From Marinobacter sp. HL-58 (GTDB taxonomy: Bacteria > Pseudomonadota > Gammaproteobacteria > Pseudomonadales > Oleiphilaceae), in NCBI RefSeq assembly GCF_001314605.1, contig NZ_LIHP01000004.1:310001-374000 (forward strand): a stretch of DNA of 64,000 bases, read 5' to 3'. Of this stretch, positions 45,435-55,553 are shown one piece after another (within the stretch, counting starts at the first letter, position 1; each line of letters opens with the position of its first letter). Made by a program: the position numbers and the translations under genes. The notes under the pieces were generated by a model. It worked only from the letters and a program-made list of their open reading frames with translations, did no database searches and had not been told where the DNA came from.

Positions 45435-46796
45435 TTACGCGACGGGGTCACGCATGGTGACGAATTCTTCAGCGGAGGTGGGGTGAATGCCTATGGTGCT
45501 GTCAAATTGCGCCTTGGTTGCCCCTGCCTTGATGGCCACCGCAATGCCCTGGGTAATTTCCCCGGCATCCGGCCCCACCATATGGGCTCCCAGCACACGA
45601 TCTGACTCATCATCCACCACCAGCTTCATCAGCGATCGTTCGTCGCGACCACTGAGTGTATGCTTCATGGGTTTGAATTCGGAGCGGTAAATACGCAGTT
45701 TGTGTCCGGCCTCCCGCGCTTCTGCTTCGGTGAGGCCCACGGTGCCTATGTTAGGCTGGCAGAACACCGCTGTCGGGATACTGGCGTAATCCATTTCACC
45801 CTTGCCATCCCCGAACAGCCTCCGGGAGAGCACCATGCCCTGGGCAAGAGCCACCGGGGTCAGTTGCGGCGTACCAATCACGTCACCCAGAGCCGTGATG
45901 GAGGGGACCGCCGTCTGGAAATAATCATCGACAACCACGTGGCCGGATGCACTGAGCTGAACCCCCAGCTCTTCCAGGCCAAGACCATCCACCAGCGCCC
46001 GACGCCCTGTTGCCGCCATGACCAGACCCGTGTTCATGCGGGTACCATCTGTCAGGTTGACGGCGTAATGGGAGCTCTCACTCTCTATGGATTCGATATT
46101 CACCCCGAAACGAAGGTTGATCCCCTTCTTGCGCATCTCAGCCGCCGTAAATTCCCTGATATCGTCATCGAACCCACGAAGGAAAAGCTCACCCCGGTAA
46201 AGCAGGGTTGTTTCCACCCCGAGCCCGGCAAGAATACCGGCGAACTCTACTGCAATGTAACCACCACCCCAGACCACGGCCTGCTTGGGCAATTGCGGCA
46301 GGTAAAACATCTCGTTGGAGGTGAGCACGCATTCCTTGCCGGGAACATCGGGAACCACGGGCCAGCTGCCGGTCGCAACGGTAATATGCTTGCTGGTGAA
46401 GGCCCTGTCGCCGACCACAACGGTATGGGCGTCCGCGAGTGAGGCAGTACCTTCGATAACCGTTACCCCGGCATTCTCCAGCATTCGGCCATAGATGCCA
46501 TTCAGCCGTTCAATTTCGGCATTCTTGTTGGCAACCAGCCGGGTCCAGTCAAAAGTGACCTGATCACCGGGAACATTCCAGCCGTAACCGGCAGCATCCT
46601 CGATGTCTTCACCGGCGTGGGAGCCGTACACGAACAGTTTCTTGGGAACGCAGCCCACATTGACACAGGTTCCACCAAGATACCTGGATTCAACAACGGC
46701 CACACGGGCCCCTTTGGCAGCAGACATCCTGGCCAGCCGGACTCCACCGGAACCGGCGCCAATTATGATCAGATCGAAATCCTGCTTGTCAGACAC
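45435..46796 (-). CDS. gor: Glutathione-disulfide reductase
   Basis: FAD/NADPH enzyme of 453 residues that regenerates glutathione in the cytoplasm. The redox-active disulfide is C44-C49 in [14 protein letters not shown]; the NADPH fold is [16 protein letters not shown]; the C-terminal interface has the catalytic His-Glu ([10 protein letters not shown]). The start is ATG 46796. It is convergent with the hybrid kinase gene and 32 bases beyond the acetyltransferase gene, so may be read from the type II secretion side. Glutathione supply also serves the persulfide enzymes at the other end of the window. Confidence 0.92.
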   Translation of the reverse strand: MSDKQDFDLIIIGAGSGGVRLARMSAAKGARVAVVESRYLGGTCVNVGCVPKKLFVYGSHAGEDIEDAAGYGWNVPGDQVTFDWTRLVANKNAEIERLNGIYGRMLENAGVTVIEGTASLADAHTVVVGDRAFTSKHITVATGSWPVVPDVPGKECVLTSNEMFYLPQLPKQAVVWGGGYIAVEFAGILAGLGVETTLLYRGELFLRGFDDDIREFTAAEMRKKGINLRFGVNIESIESESSHYAVNLTDGTRMNTGLVMAATGRRALVDGLGLEELGVQLSASGHVVVDDYFQTAVPSITALGDVIGTPQLTPVALAQGMVLSRRLFGDGKGEMDYASIPTAVFCQPNIGTVGLTEAEAREAGHKLRIYRSEFKPMKHTLSGRDERSLMKLVVDDESDRVLGAHMVGPDAGEITQGIAVAIKAGATKAQFDSTIGIHPTSAEEFVTMRDPVA

Positions 46797-46828
46797 AGCG
46801 TCTCCTGTCTTGGTAAAGGACTGCTCGC

Positions 46829-47494
46829 TCAGCCCGGGGCTACCGCGGTTTCTCCGGCGCGGACTTCGCGAAACAGTACATGATCTTCAAAATCACCCAG
46901 CCGGATAGTCCCGAGGCTGCGGAACCCTTCCGACTCATAGAATGGCAGATAACGGCTATTGCCGGTATCAAGAACCAGGCCGCTGCCGCGGGGATTCTCT
47001 GCACAAAGCTTCTCTACGGTGGACAGTAACATCCGCCCGAAGCCCTTGTTCTGGTACTTGGGATTGACCCCCATCAGCGGTAGCTGATGGGCAAGCGGCT
47101 GCGGCAGCATTTCCTTGATTTTCTCATGGTAGTCAAGGTACCTGCGGGTACAGGCGAAACCGGCGGTCAGCACCATTCGGATGCGCCAGCTGATCTGCTC
47201 GGCCAGGTTCAGCCTCAGTTCAGGCTCGCCAATAAACGCAACCGCCACCAGCGTATCATTTACCATTACGCCAATGGCGTCCTGGTCCAGTTCGAAGTAC
47301 AGATCAATCAGTTCCCGTACCGTGGCCCTCACCCGCTGTTCGTAGCCGGGCCGTCGGTGATCAAACAGGTACTGGAACGTTGGCTCGTTCCGATAGGCGC
47401 TGACCAGTATCGATATCGCTTCGTTACGGGCGCTGGTATCAAGACGGACTATGGTTGGCTCGGGGCTGTTCTTGTTGTCTCTACCGTCAGTCAT
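46829..47494 (-). CDS. GNAT-family acetyltransferase
   Basis: A 221-residue acetyl-CoA-dependent N-acetyltransferase. The acetyl-CoA loop is [18 protein letters not shown] (Q/R-x-x-G-x-G/A pattern), followed by [19 protein letters not shown], the late helix of the fold. ATG 47494 has GGAG eight bases upstream; an ATG at 47515 lies upstream of it without a site. It lies 22 bases downstream of gspM, so it could ride on the gsp transcript, with no evident link to secretion. Substrate unknown. Confidence 0.82.
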   Translation of the reverse strand: MTDGRDNKNSPEPTIVRLDTSARNEAISILVSAYRNEPTFQYLFDHRRPGYEQRVRATVRELIDLYFELDQDAIGVMVNDTLVAVAFIGEPELRLNLAEQISWRIRMVLTAGFACTRRYLDYHEKIKEMLPQPLAHQLPLMGVNPKYQNKGFGRMLLSTVEKLCAENPRGSGLVLDTGNSRYLPFYESEGFRSLGTIRLGDFEDHVLFREVRAGETAVAPG

Positions 47495-47516
47495 CCTGCG
47501 TTCTCCAGTGGTCATG

Positions 47517-48044
47517 TCAGATTTTCAGTGTCAGGCGTACGGACACCATGCCGGGATCGTCTCGTCGATCCATCGAAGCCTGATCGATCTGAACACCGTG
47601 CCCGGTATTCAGTTGTTCCAGCCAGCTTGCCACCTCCGTAAAGGGTACGCCGTCGAGCCAGACCCGTATGGCGTTGTCTCCGCTTGGCTCGAAGCGCTGA
47701 AGCGACAGGCCTGCCTCCGAGGCGCTCCGGGTTACCAGCGACATCAGCGCACGGCCGTCTTCCGGGGCGTCAACGCTGGTACTTCCCTGGCCGCCGGCCC
47801 CGGACAGCTTCTCCAGCGAATCACGATTGGCTTCTAGCCAGGCCAGAAGTTCGGTGGAGCTCTCCCGCTCATCCAGGGCCTCGTCGTGGAAACTGGCAGC
47901 CGGAACCCAGACTGCAAAATAGAGAATCCCCAGAAAGATGGCAACCGCCAGAACCGTCAGGGCCTGCTGATCCCTGCGCGGTAGCTGGTCATACTGGGCA
48001 ATCATCTTGCCCACCGCCGGCTGTTCCCTGATTCTGTTCAGCAT
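47517..48044 (-). CDS. gspM: Type II secretion protein GspM
   Basis: Inner-membrane assembly-platform protein, 175 residues: short cytoplasmic start, one helix (ALTVLAVAIFLGILYFAVWV) and a periplasmic ferredoxin-like domain (QRFEPSGDNAIRVWLDGVPF). It contacts GspL. It starts four bases after gspL and ends the gsp cluster; no gspN follows. Confidence 0.88.
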   Translation of the reverse strand: MLNRIREQPAVGKMIAQYDQLPRRDQQALTVLAVAIFLGILYFAVWVPAASFHDEALDERESSTELLAWLEANRDSLEKLSGAGGQGSTSVDAPEDGRALMSLVTRSASEAGLSLQRFEPSGDNAIRVWLDGVPFTEVASWLEQLNTGHGVQIDQASMDRRDDPGMVSVRLTLKI

Positions 48045-48048
48045 GGCG

Positions 48049-49353
48049 TTATCCTCCTGAAACCGTCAATCGGCCGCGAGCACCATCGGATTCATTCACT
48101 ACCGATCCGATGTCAGCCTTCAGCCCCTGGTCTGTGAGACCGTTCCGGAGGGCGCTCAACTTGTTGTAGCTGTCCGCCCGAACATCCACGACCAGCTCTC
48201 CACGGTTACTGCTGTAATTCACCGAGTTGAACATGACCGAACCGGTGTCGGGTACCTTCGAATACTGTTCACCGGTGTATTTCATCAGGGTAATGAACCC
48301 GGCATCGGGGCCATCAGATTGCATTTGCCTTAGCTGGCCCTGAACAACCCGGCGCACGTTCCCGGCATGAGTTCTGGAATCGTCCGGAAATGCCTCCCGG
48401 TATATCGCCATGGCCTCGCCGCGGGTCTGCTCTGCCTTCTGAAGGTGGTAAAAGCCCATGCCCAGCTCAACGCCGATCTGAATCACGAACCAGACACTGG
48501 CCACTGCGATAAGTGGCCTCCAGGCCGTCAGCGCTCCGGACCTGCCTGTGCGTATGCTGTATTCCCCCTGGCAGAGATTGATCGGCTGGCACAGATGGTG
48601 ATGGTGGGAGTAGGCCAGCAGTTCCAGCGGCATCAGTTCCAGCGTTTCCTCGCTCACCGCCAGGCGTTCGGAGGACCTGAGCTCGCTGAGATCCGCCTGC
48701 TGGTGCTCGAATTCCTGCTCTGTGCCATAAATGGTAACCGGCACTTCCGCCACGACCTCATCGGAAGGAGGCAAGACCAGGGTCTGGGCGAACATGGCCA
48801 GGTTCCGAGCCTGAACACTGAGCCACTCGCCCTGGTCGCTCGCCAGCATGGCGGTTTCACCATCCAGGCAGATGGACCAGCCGCCGTCGGTGATCGGCAA
48901 CAGCCCCGCATCGGGATAGATTGCCTCCAGCTTCAGATGTTCCCATCCGCTGAACATGGCAACCCATTCCGCCATCCGCTCATGGTCGACAGCAGCAACC
49001 CGGAAGCCCTTTTCAGTGCGGTTACCCAATGCCAGGTGAACGCTCTCGATATCCTGGGCAATCTGTTCCTCAACGGCATAAGGCAGCGCCTGGTGCACAA
49101 ACCGGGTTTGCTTTGCCGGAATATCCGCCAGACAGAAGAGTGCCTCTTCACCCGGAATCAGACCAACCAGCAGCACCTGCTCCAGATCATTCTGGGCCAG
49201 TGTCTGTTCAATATCCTCTTTCCGATCCGCGGTGCCGCGGACCTGGGCATCTCCGCTGGCATCAAGCAGAACCCAGTTGTACAGCTGGGCTTCCGGTGTG
49301 ACATCAGGCGCCGCCAGCGGCGGCAGAGGCCTGACATAAAGGCGATATGACAT
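48049..49353 (-). CDS. gspL: Type II secretion protein GspL
   Basis: A 434-residue platform protein: cytoplasmic actin-like region that binds the GspE ATPase (about 1-265), one membrane helix near residues 278-300 (PLIAVASVWFVIQIGVELG) and a periplasmic ferredoxin-like domain that contacts GspM. The cytoplasmic part carries the family block FLADIPAKQ-like and LPYAVEEQIAQDIESVHLAL. ATG 49353 has AAGGA upstream. A 69-base gap separates it from gspK. Confidence 0.88.
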   Translation of the reverse strand: MSYRLYVRPLPPLAAPDVTPEAQLYNWVLLDASGDAQVRGTADRKEDIEQTLAQNDLEQVLLVGLIPGEEALFCLADIPAKQTRFVHQALPYAVEEQIAQDIESVHLALGNRTEKGFRVAAVDHERMAEWVAMFSGWEHLKLEAIYPDAGLLPITDGGWSICLDGETAMLASDQGEWLSVQARNLAMFAQTLVLPPSDEVVAEVPVTIYGTEQEFEHQQADLSELRSSERLAVSEETLELMPLELLAYSHHHHLCQPINLCQGEYSIRTGRSGALTAWRPLIAVASVWFVIQIGVELGMGFYHLQKAEQTRGEAMAIYREAFPDDSRTHAGNVRRVVQGQLRQMQSDGPDAGFITLMKYTGEQYSKVPDTGSVMFNSVNYSSNRGELVVDVRADSYNKLSALRNGLTDQGLKADIGSVVNESDGARGRLTVSGG

Positions 49354-49422
49354 TCTGTGCGGTTTCCTTTTCAGCCCTTCCGGGGCCGCATTGTCGTTAT
49401 CAATGGTGGTTCAGGTGCCCAG

Positions 49423-50442
49423 CTACTCTTCGGAGATGCTGAATGGCTCTTTCGTTATCCGGTTTTTCTGGCCGGTATCCCGATGGACCGTCTGCATTTC
49501 ACCCTCGGGACTGCGGTAAACCGTGCTCACCAGGTTCGTCACCCGGTCATCGTAGGTAATCCGGGATGCCACTTCAAAAAAACGTGTCTGCAGTCCAAGG
49601 CCCGTTGCTTTCAGCCCCAGGCCCGAGAACTCCGGCAGCGCCAGGAAATCCTGTACGCTCTCGAAGCGCTCTTCCTCGCGCCTCTCCAGAATAGCGTCTG
49701 CCTGGGCCTGTGTCAGTTCTTCGTGCAGGGAACGCAACACAGCCGCCGAAGCGGTATTAACGTTAATACCCAGGCCCGCAACCGGCAAGGCCGCGACATG
49801 AGGCCGTAAAGCCTGGTATGCCTCTTCGGTCATGCCATCGATCAAACGCAGTTCCGAGACTGACACAAACGGCTGATTTCCGGCCCGATAGGCAGGATCC
49901 TCCATCAGATACTGGCCATCCTCGGCCCCGTAGGCGCTGACGGTTTCGTCGTCTGCATCAATCCAGTCTATCAGGGCATCAACGTTTACCGTTGTAATCT
50001 CCAGAACCTGAAGCAGGCGGGTTATCCGGTCCCGGACGACCGGATCAACCTGTCCGGTGCCCCGCACCAGGTCGTTGAGGTTGATCCTGCCGCCCAGGTC
50101 ATCAATCTGCACTTCCGCTACACCATTGTCATCAAGAGGCAGTATCGCTGCGTTCTGCGCCCAGAACTCATCGGAACTGTCCACCATCACGCCGTTTTCC
50201 TTGTCCTCCTCGAAATCCCGGATCAGGATCTGGCGCGCAAAGGCTTCCGCTCCGAGGGCCACACTCTGGCCTTGCTGCTGGGCAAGATAATGGCTGGCAC
50301 GGAACACACGCACACTCTGTTGCTGGGTCATGCCGGTGGCGAGCATGACCACCAGGGCCATGGCCAGCAGCACCATGATCAGCGCCACGCCTCCCTGGCG
50401 ATTGATCGGGCTATGGCCCACCAGCGGATTAGCCTCCGGCAT
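49423..50442 (-). CDS. gspK: Type II secretion minor pseudopilin GspK
   Basis: A 339-residue minor pseudopilin that caps the pseudopilus. After a short leader the prepilin site is QGGVALIMVLLAMALVVML, which lacks the Glu at position +5, as usual for GspK. The large periplasmic domain includes LNDLVRGTG and VNTASAAVLRSL (helix-hairpin-helix-like repeats). I set the start at ATG 50442 (GGAGGG nine bases upstream, overlapping the gspJ end); the open frame runs to 50601 but the extra residues read like the other frame of gspJ. Confidence 0.88.
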   Translation of the reverse strand: MPEANPLVGHSPINRQGGVALIMVLLAMALVVMLATGMTQQQSVRVFRASHYLAQQQGQSVALGAEAFARQILIRDFEEDKENGVMVDSSDEFWAQNAAILPLDDNGVAEVQIDDLGGRINLNDLVRGTGQVDPVVRDRITRLLQVLEITTVNVDALIDWIDADDETVSAYGAEDGQYLMEDPAYRAGNQPFVSVSELRLIDGMTEEAYQALRPHVAALPVAGLGINVNTASAAVLRSLHEELTQAQADAILERREEERFESVQDFLALPEFSGLGLKATGLGLQTRFFEVASRITYDDRVTNLVSTVYRSPEGEMQTVHRDTGQKNRITKEPFSISEE

Positions 50443-51220
50443 TGCCAGCACCCTCCTGCCCGTTGTTCTGCTGGGCATCGTCTTCTTCCTGCTGCTCTGT
50501 ATTGTCCTCATCCGTGTCGGATTCGTTGGCGGCATTGATGGTGCCCTGGGCCTGGCTGTTATTGAAATCAGGCAGCGAGAACGTGCGTACCAGTTCGCCA
50601 AAGCGCTCGTGCTCCACCGTGATTTCGATACCCAGGGGTAACGAAATGTCCGGCCGGGTTCCGGGATTCAGGTTTGCCATACTGTCGTCATCAGGCCAGC
50701 TGTCCCGCCAGTTACGCTGTTCATCCAGAAAACGCACGGTAAAGTCTGTGACATCCGACAGAAGCACGATGTCCTGACTGTTGTCTTCCTGGGCCTGGTC
50801 AACGGAAACCCAGTAGCGGCGACGCAGTTCATCGCCTGTGTATTCCCAGCCCACCCGCTGTAACGAGCTGCGGCGGGTACCCAGTGGGTTACGCCATCCC
50901 TGTCGGGTGAGCATCAGTGCAAAATCGTCTTCGCGGCTGGTCAGCGCCGGATTGAAGTCGCCGTATATGTCACGGCCGGGCCGGTTGACGATCTGCGTGA
51001 TATCGCGCTCCAGAAGCAGCATGGTGCGCTGAACCGCATCAAACTGGTCTGCAACTTCGTTGACCCGGTCCCGGGATGTCACCACGTTGCCCAGTACCTG
51101 CCAGACACCCAGGCCAATCACAGCCGTGATGGTGACTGCGATCAGCATTTCCATCAGGGTAAAACCATTGCGGACAATCGGCCGCCCTGCCCTGGACTGC
51201 ACAAGTACTGGAACCGACAT
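50429..51220 (-). CDS. gspJ: Type II secretion minor pseudopilin GspJ
   Basis: A 263-residue minor pseudopilin with prepilin motif NGFTLMEMLIAVTITAVIG. The periplasmic domain (DITQIVNRPGRDIYGDFNPA and YTGDELRRRYWVSVDQ) is typical. The C-terminal 40 residues are an acidic Gln/Glu/Asn-rich tail, an unusual feature, overlapping the start of gspK by 14 bases. Its start shares one base with the gspI stop (TGATG). Confidence 0.88.
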   Translation of the reverse strand: MSVPVLVQSRAGRPIVRNGFTLMEMLIAVTITAVIGLGVWQVLGNVVTSRDRVNEVADQFDAVQRTMLLLERDITQIVNRPGRDIYGDFNPALTSREDDFALMLTRQGWRNPLGTRRSSLQRVGWEYTGDELRRRYWVSVDQAQEDNSQDIVLLSDVTDFTVRFLDEQRNWRDSWPDDDSMANLNPGTRPDISLPLGIEITVEHERFGELVRTFSLPDFNNSQAQGTINAANESDTDEDNTEQQEEDDAQQNNGQEGAGNAGG

Positions 51221-51594
51221 CAGTTTTCACCAATGAAGGCAGACAGTGTATGGACCGGTGGCGGCTCGGATTCATTGCCACGGAAGCGTGCAACAGTGAC
51301 TTCAACGCGCAGTATGGAGGGGTCTTCAGTGCCTATTACCGCAGTGGTGACCTGCCAGCGGAACGGGCCGTATTCTGTCTCCTCGGTATTTTCGGAGATT
51401 GATGGCAGGTTTTCCTGCAACCTCAGTTCATTGATCCGGTTATCGGCCACCCAGCCGGCCAGAGTTTTGTCACGTATGCGCTCATAACTGGAAATATACT
51501 GGCTGCCAACCTCGGCGGCGGCCGTTGCAATCAGGCCGAACACCAGAAGCGCGACCAGTACCTCGATCAGTGTAAAGCCACGCTGGGTAGTCAT
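51220..51594 (-). CDS. gspI: Type II secretion minor pseudopilin GspI
   Basis: A 124-residue minor pseudopilin with a very short leader: MTTQRGFTLIEVLVALLVFG contains the prepilin peptidase site and Glu +5. The domain NRINELRLQENLP and GPFRWQVTTAVIGTEDPSIL matches GspI. It overlaps gspH by four bases and gspJ by one, so the pseudopilin genes are tightly coupled. Confidence 0.9.
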   Translation of the reverse strand: MTTQRGFTLIEVLVALLVFGLIATAAAEVGSQYISSYERIRDKTLAGWVADNRINELRLQENLPSISENTEETEYGPFRWQVTTAVIGTEDPSILRVEVTVARFRGNESEPPPVHTLSAFIGEN

Positions 51595-52145
51595 ACCTCA
51601 TCGTTTCCTTCGCTTCCCGGATATCGCCATTCCATCGGGGAAAAACCGTTGGAGGCGATGGTGTGCATCCTGGAATCGTCCCTGCCAAGGGTAAATTCCA
51701 GCTCAAAGGGCGTGGTTTCGCCACTGGAGAAAAACACGACATCAGGGCGCAGGCGGTCTTCCTCAGACGCCAGCCTGGGGGTGTCATTCTCGATGTATTC
51801 GGTGACTGTGATCCATTCCGGAAAGCTGCGCAGCCGGAACATCGGCTCGCCGGGAACCTTCCATTCGCCACTCTGGTCTTCCCAGGCAACAAAGCGATAG
51901 CCGTCATCCTCCAGAATCAGGCCAAGCTCGGTGTTATTGAGCACAGCCTGCTCCGAGACAGTTTGCATCAGCAGATACAGTTCCCGTATTTCGTTCTCCA
52001 TTTCCCGGTCCCGGGAGCTTCCGCCCATGGTCATTACCGCCAGGGCCGCCAGCAAACCCACCACAACCAGAACAACAAGAATCTCAATCAGCGTGAAGCC
52101 TGAATGCCGCGCCCTGGCCTGCACAATCAGTCCCTGACATTCCAC
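51591..52145 (-). CDS. gspH: Type II secretion minor pseudopilin GspH
   Basis: A 184-residue minor pseudopilin; prepilin motif HSGFTLIEILVVLVVVG after a 15-residue leader. The segment EIRELYLLMQTVSEQAVLNN and LGLILEDDGYRFVAWE fits GspH. Its start lies inside the gspG end (19-base overlap) and its end overlaps gspI. Confidence 0.87.
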   Translation of the reverse strand: MECQGLIVQARARHSGFTLIEILVVLVVVGLLAALAVMTMGGSSRDREMENEIRELYLLMQTVSEQAVLNNTELGLILEDDGYRFVAWEDQSGEWKVPGEPMFRLRSFPEWITVTEYIENDTPRLASEEDRLRPDVVFFSSGETTPFELEFTLGRDDSRMHTIASNGFSPMEWRYPGSEGNDEV

Positions 52146-52579
52146 ACACTGATATCGGCATCGTCGCCATCACCGCCTTCGCGACCATCGGCACCGTAGG
52201 AGAACAGATCATAAGGCCCTTCGCTTCCCGGGCTGATATACTGGTACTCATTGCCCCAGGGATCTTCCGGTACGCTATTGAGGTAGCCCTCGGGGTTCCA
52301 GTTTTTCGGTTCGGGGCTGCCGCTGGGCTCTTCAACCAGTGCCTCCAGCCCTTGCTGTGTTGAGGGGTATTGACTGTTATCGAGACGATACAGGTCGAGG
52401 GCATTGGCGATATTGCTCAATTGGGTTTCCGCTACCGTTACCCTGGCCTGATCACTGCGTCCCATGATGTTGGGAGCCACGATGGCAACCAGCAGTCCCA
52501 GGATGACCATGACCACCATGATCTCGATCAGGGTAAAGCCCTTGTTGGAATTCCGGTTTTTCATTGTCTTGCTCTTCAT
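52127..52579 (-). CDS. gspG: Type II secretion major pseudopilin GspG
   Basis: Main subunit of the pseudopilus, about 150 residues. Prepilin motif NKGFTLIEIMVVMVILG, then the canonical GspG sequence (TQQGLEALVEEP, GYLNSVPEDPWGNEYQYISP, with the calcium-binding-type loop near the end). Several in-frame starts exist (52642, 52579, 52564); I chose 52579, giving a short positively charged leader, but 52564 is almost as good. It is 55 bases downstream of gspF. Confidence 0.9.
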   Translation of the reverse strand: MKSKTMKNRNSNKGFTLIEIMVVMVILGLLVAIVAPNIMGRSDQARVTVAETQLSNIANALDLYRLDNSQYPSTQQGLEALVEEPSGSPEPKNWNPEGYLNSVPEDPWGNEYQYISPGSEGPYDLFSYGADGREGGDGDDADISVWNVRD

Positions 52580-52634
52580 TGTTGCATGTCTCTGGGTTTG
52601 AAAATGGGCCTGCCGGCAACCGTTGATAAACGGA

Positions 52635-53846
52635 TTAGCCAACCAGGTTACTCATGTTGAGAATCGGGAGCATGATGGCCAGCACAATAATGAGCACCAC
52701 CACGCCCATCAACAGCAGCATCATGGGTTCAAACAGGCCCACAATCGCTGCAATCTTCGACTGCAGGGTATTCTCCTGCATGGTCGCTGTCCGCTCGAGC
52801 ATGCTGTCCAGTTCGCCGCTGGCCTCGCCACTGGCAATCATGTGCAGCATCATCGGAGGGAAATACCCGGTCTGGTCCAGTGAACGGTGCAGTGACCCGC
52901 CTTCACTTACCTTTCTGGCCGCATCCCTCAGTTCCTGGCGCAGATAGTCGTTGGATAATACCTCGCCGGCAATCCGCATGGCTTCCACCAGCGGAACGCC
53001 ACTGGTGGTGAGTATGCTGAGGGTGCTGGCATAGCGCGCCGTATTCACACCCCGCACCATGCCGGCAAACAGTGGCATGTTCAGAAGGCTTTTATGGAAT
53101 CGCAACCGGAACGCCGGCTTGCGTAACGACCACCGGAACGCCGCGATACCTGCCACAATCAGTATCAGCAAGTAGACACCGTAATTGCCCAGAAAATCCG
53201 ATACCGCCAGCATGGCTGACGTCAGTGCCGGCAACTCCTGGCCCTGCTTCACAAAGACTTCAATAATATCCGGCACCACATAGGTCAGCAGGAACACCAC
53301 AATGGAGATGGCAACCACACTGAGAATGATCGGATAGATGGCCGCAAGCTGGATTTTCTGGCGCGATTCCTGGCGCGCCTCGGTGTAATCCGCCAGCCGG
53401 TTCAGCACCAGGTCCAGATGCCCGGCATGTTCACCGGCCGCCACCGTAGACCGGTAAAGCCTCGGAAAAGCGCGGGGAAACTCACCCAGGCTGTCAGCAA
53501 GACTATAGCCCTCCATGACCTTTGCCCTTATGGCAATCAGCATACTCCGGATGCGGGGGCTGGATGACTGCTGGGCGGCTGCCGACAGCGACTGCTCTAT
53601 GGGGATACCCGACTGGATCAGTGTCGCCAGTTGCCGGGTAACCAGTGCCAGGTCGGCGGTGGCAAGGCCCCCCCGACTGCTCAGGGGGTTGCTGCGGGTC
53701 TGTTTTTCGGTGGCGGGTTCCACTGCCAGCGGTGTCAGCCCCCGGTCCCTGAGCTGCTGGCGTACCGCCCTCGGAGCATCCGCTTCAACGACGCCCTGTT
53801 TCTGTTTGCCGCGGCTATCTAGCGCTTTGTATTCGAACGCTGGCAT
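52635..53846 (-). CDS. gspF: Type II secretion platform protein GspF
   Basis: A 403-residue polytopic platform protein with two repeated helical cytoplasmic domains and three membrane helices. The first domain holds RQLATLIQSGIPIEQSLSAA, the second STLSILTTSGVPLVEAMRIA, and the C-terminal helix is FEPMMLLLMGVVVLIIVLAI. It starts four bases after gspE, the ATPase it contacts. Confidence 0.92.
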   Translation of the reverse strand: MPAFEYKALDSRGKQKQGVVEADAPRAVRQQLRDRGLTPLAVEPATEKQTRSNPLSSRGGLATADLALVTRQLATLIQSGIPIEQSLSAAAQQSSSPRIRSMLIAIRAKVMEGYSLADSLGEFPRAFPRLYRSTVAAGEHAGHLDLVLNRLADYTEARQESRQKIQLAAIYPIILSVVAISIVVFLLTYVVPDIIEVFVKQGQELPALTSAMLAVSDFLGNYGVYLLILIVAGIAAFRWSLRKPAFRLRFHKSLLNMPLFAGMVRGVNTARYASTLSILTTSGVPLVEAMRIAGEVLSNDYLRQELRDAARKVSEGGSLHRSLDQTGYFPPMMLHMIASGEASGELDSMLERTATMQENTLQSKIAAIVGLFEPMMLLLMGVVVLIIVLAIMLPILNMSNLVG

Positions 53847-53850
53847 GTAT

Positions 53851-55359
53851 CTACCTGCTCCGGTGGGTCACACGAAGGACCTCTTCGACCGTGGTCACCC
53901 CATCCAGGATTTTCTGAACGCCATCGGCATGAATGCTCGGGCCATGGAGCCGGGCCTCATGTTCCAGATCCAGTTCCCCTGCCCGCTTGTGGATCAGCGA
54001 GCTGATCTCTTCGTTCACCTCAACCACCTCATAGATACCGATACGGCCCCGGTACCCCAGCTGGTTGCAGTGCTCACACCCCCTGGCGCGGTATATGGTG
54101 GGCGGATTATCCGCATTCTGCTGAAGAAACTCGCAATGCTCCTCACTGGGCTCGTAGGGTTCACGGCAGTCCTTGCACAGCACCCGCACCAGACGCTGGG
54201 CAACAATTCCCACGAGACTGGACGAAATCAGGAACGGCTCAATGCCCATGTCCATCAGGCGGGTTATCGCGCCAACCGCGGTATTGGTGTGCAGGGTCGA
54301 CAGCACCAGGTGGCCGGTCAGGCTGGCCTGCACCGCAATTTCCGCAGTTTCAAGATCGCGGATCTCACCTATCATCACCACGTCCGGATCCTGGCGGAGG
54401 ATGGCTCTCAGGCCCCTGGCAAAGGTCATGTCAACCTTGGTATTGACCTGGGTCTGGCCGATACCCGGCAGATTGTACTCGATGGGGTCTTCCACCGTCA
54501 GGATATTGCGGCTGCGGTCGTTGATCTCCTGCAGCGATGCATACAGGGTGGTGGATTTACCGGAACCGGTCGGGCCGGTGACCAGAAGAATACCGTAGGG
54601 GCGATAGATCAGTTTGCGCAACACCTTCAGGTCATTGCCGGCCATGCCCAGTGACTCCAGGCGAATGTTGCCAGCCTGTTTGTCCAGCAGACGCAGCACC
54701 ACCCTTTCGCCACTCGAGGAAGGCATGGTCGAGACACGGATATCCACTTCCCGGCCGGCCACCCTCAGGGCAATACGACCGTCCTGGGGAATGCGTTTTT
54801 CAGCAATATCCAGTTTCGCCATGACCTTGATACGGGATACCAGCAGTGGCGCCAGGGCGCGCTTGGGCTGCACCACTTCCCGCAGCACACCGTCCACCCG
54901 GAAGCGCACCACAAGTCGGGTTTCATAGGTTTCAATATGCACATCGGAAGCGCTGGTCTTGACCGCTTCGGTCAGGATGGCGTTGATCAGCCGGATAATC
55001 GGGGCGTCGTCTTCCTGTTCCAGGAGGTCTTCGGTTTCCGGAACCGAGTCCGCCAGGGACGCCAGGTCCATGTCGTCGCCGATGCCTTCAACCATTTGCA
55101 TGGCTTCCGCGGAATCGTTCTGATAGGCCGCATTCAGCGCGGCGTCGAACCTGGCCGGCTCTATGGTGGAAAACCGGGCACGCCCTCCACTGATGCGATT
55201 GGCCTCCGCCAGCGCGGAATGGCCCGCTCCCGGACGCACCAGGATAACCGGCTCACCGTTGTCATCGCGGGTCAGAATCACGCCATTACGTTTGGCGAAC
55301 GTGAAGGGAAGACGGCCCAGGGGGGCATCCTGGGCCTGAAGTTCTGTGTCTGTGTCCAC
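53851..55359 (-). CDS. gspE: Type II secretion ATPase GspE
   Basis: A 502-residue hexameric ATPase that powers pseudopilus assembly. Walker A is GPTGSGKSTTLY, followed by the Asp box (VEDPIEYNLPGIGQTQ) and Walker B (LRQDPDVVMIGEIRDLETAE). The C-terminal zinc region has CKDC and CEHC pairs. The start is GTG 55359, with GAGGA six bases upstream; there is no better ATG. It heads the minus-strand gsp operon; the divergent gspC gene lies 194 bases away. Confidence 0.93.
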   Translation of the reverse strand: MDTDTELQAQDAPLGRLPFTFAKRNGVILTRDDNGEPVILVRPGAGHSALAEANRISGGRARFSTIEPARFDAALNAAYQNDSAEAMQMVEGIGDDMDLASLADSVPETEDLLEQEDDAPIIRLINAILTEAVKTSASDVHIETYETRLVVRFRVDGVLREVVQPKRALAPLLVSRIKVMAKLDIAEKRIPQDGRIALRVAGREVDIRVSTMPSSSGERVVLRLLDKQAGNIRLESLGMAGNDLKVLRKLIYRPYGILLVTGPTGSGKSTTLYASLQEINDRSRNILTVEDPIEYNLPGIGQTQVNTKVDMTFARGLRAILRQDPDVVMIGEIRDLETAEIAVQASLTGHLVLSTLHTNTAVGAITRLMDMGIEPFLISSSLVGIVAQRLVRVLCKDCREPYEPSEEHCEFLQQNADNPPTIYRARGCEHCNQLGYRGRIGIYEVVEVNEEISSLIHKRAGELDLEHEARLHGPSIHADGVQKILDGVTTVEEVLRVTHRSR

Positions 55360-55553
55360 GATCGTCCTCGTTTTGTTACCGGGGCCGGAAGGCGAAAGTT
55401 CCAGAAACCCTTTTTATTCAATTAATTCAGAAAGGCTACCATAGGATATGGAACCGCTGAATAACTCTATACACTATACTGCCAATAAAACTATGCAGTC
55501 TGATAACCTGTGAGCCTTTTGCCGGCTCTCACCAGCTCTTTCCGGGACAATCA

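Noticed and set aside
48367..49350. 327-residue plus-strand frame opposite gspL
   Set aside because: gspL is firmly supported by family motifs and operon position; the opposite frame shows none.
50443..50601. N-terminal extension of gspK
   Set aside because: The extra 53 residues overlap gspJ in another frame; the prepilin leader and ribosome site point to ATG 50442.
53515..54654. 379-residue plus-strand frame opposite gspF and gspE
   Set aside because: It crosses the boundary of two certain genes and has no recognisable domain.
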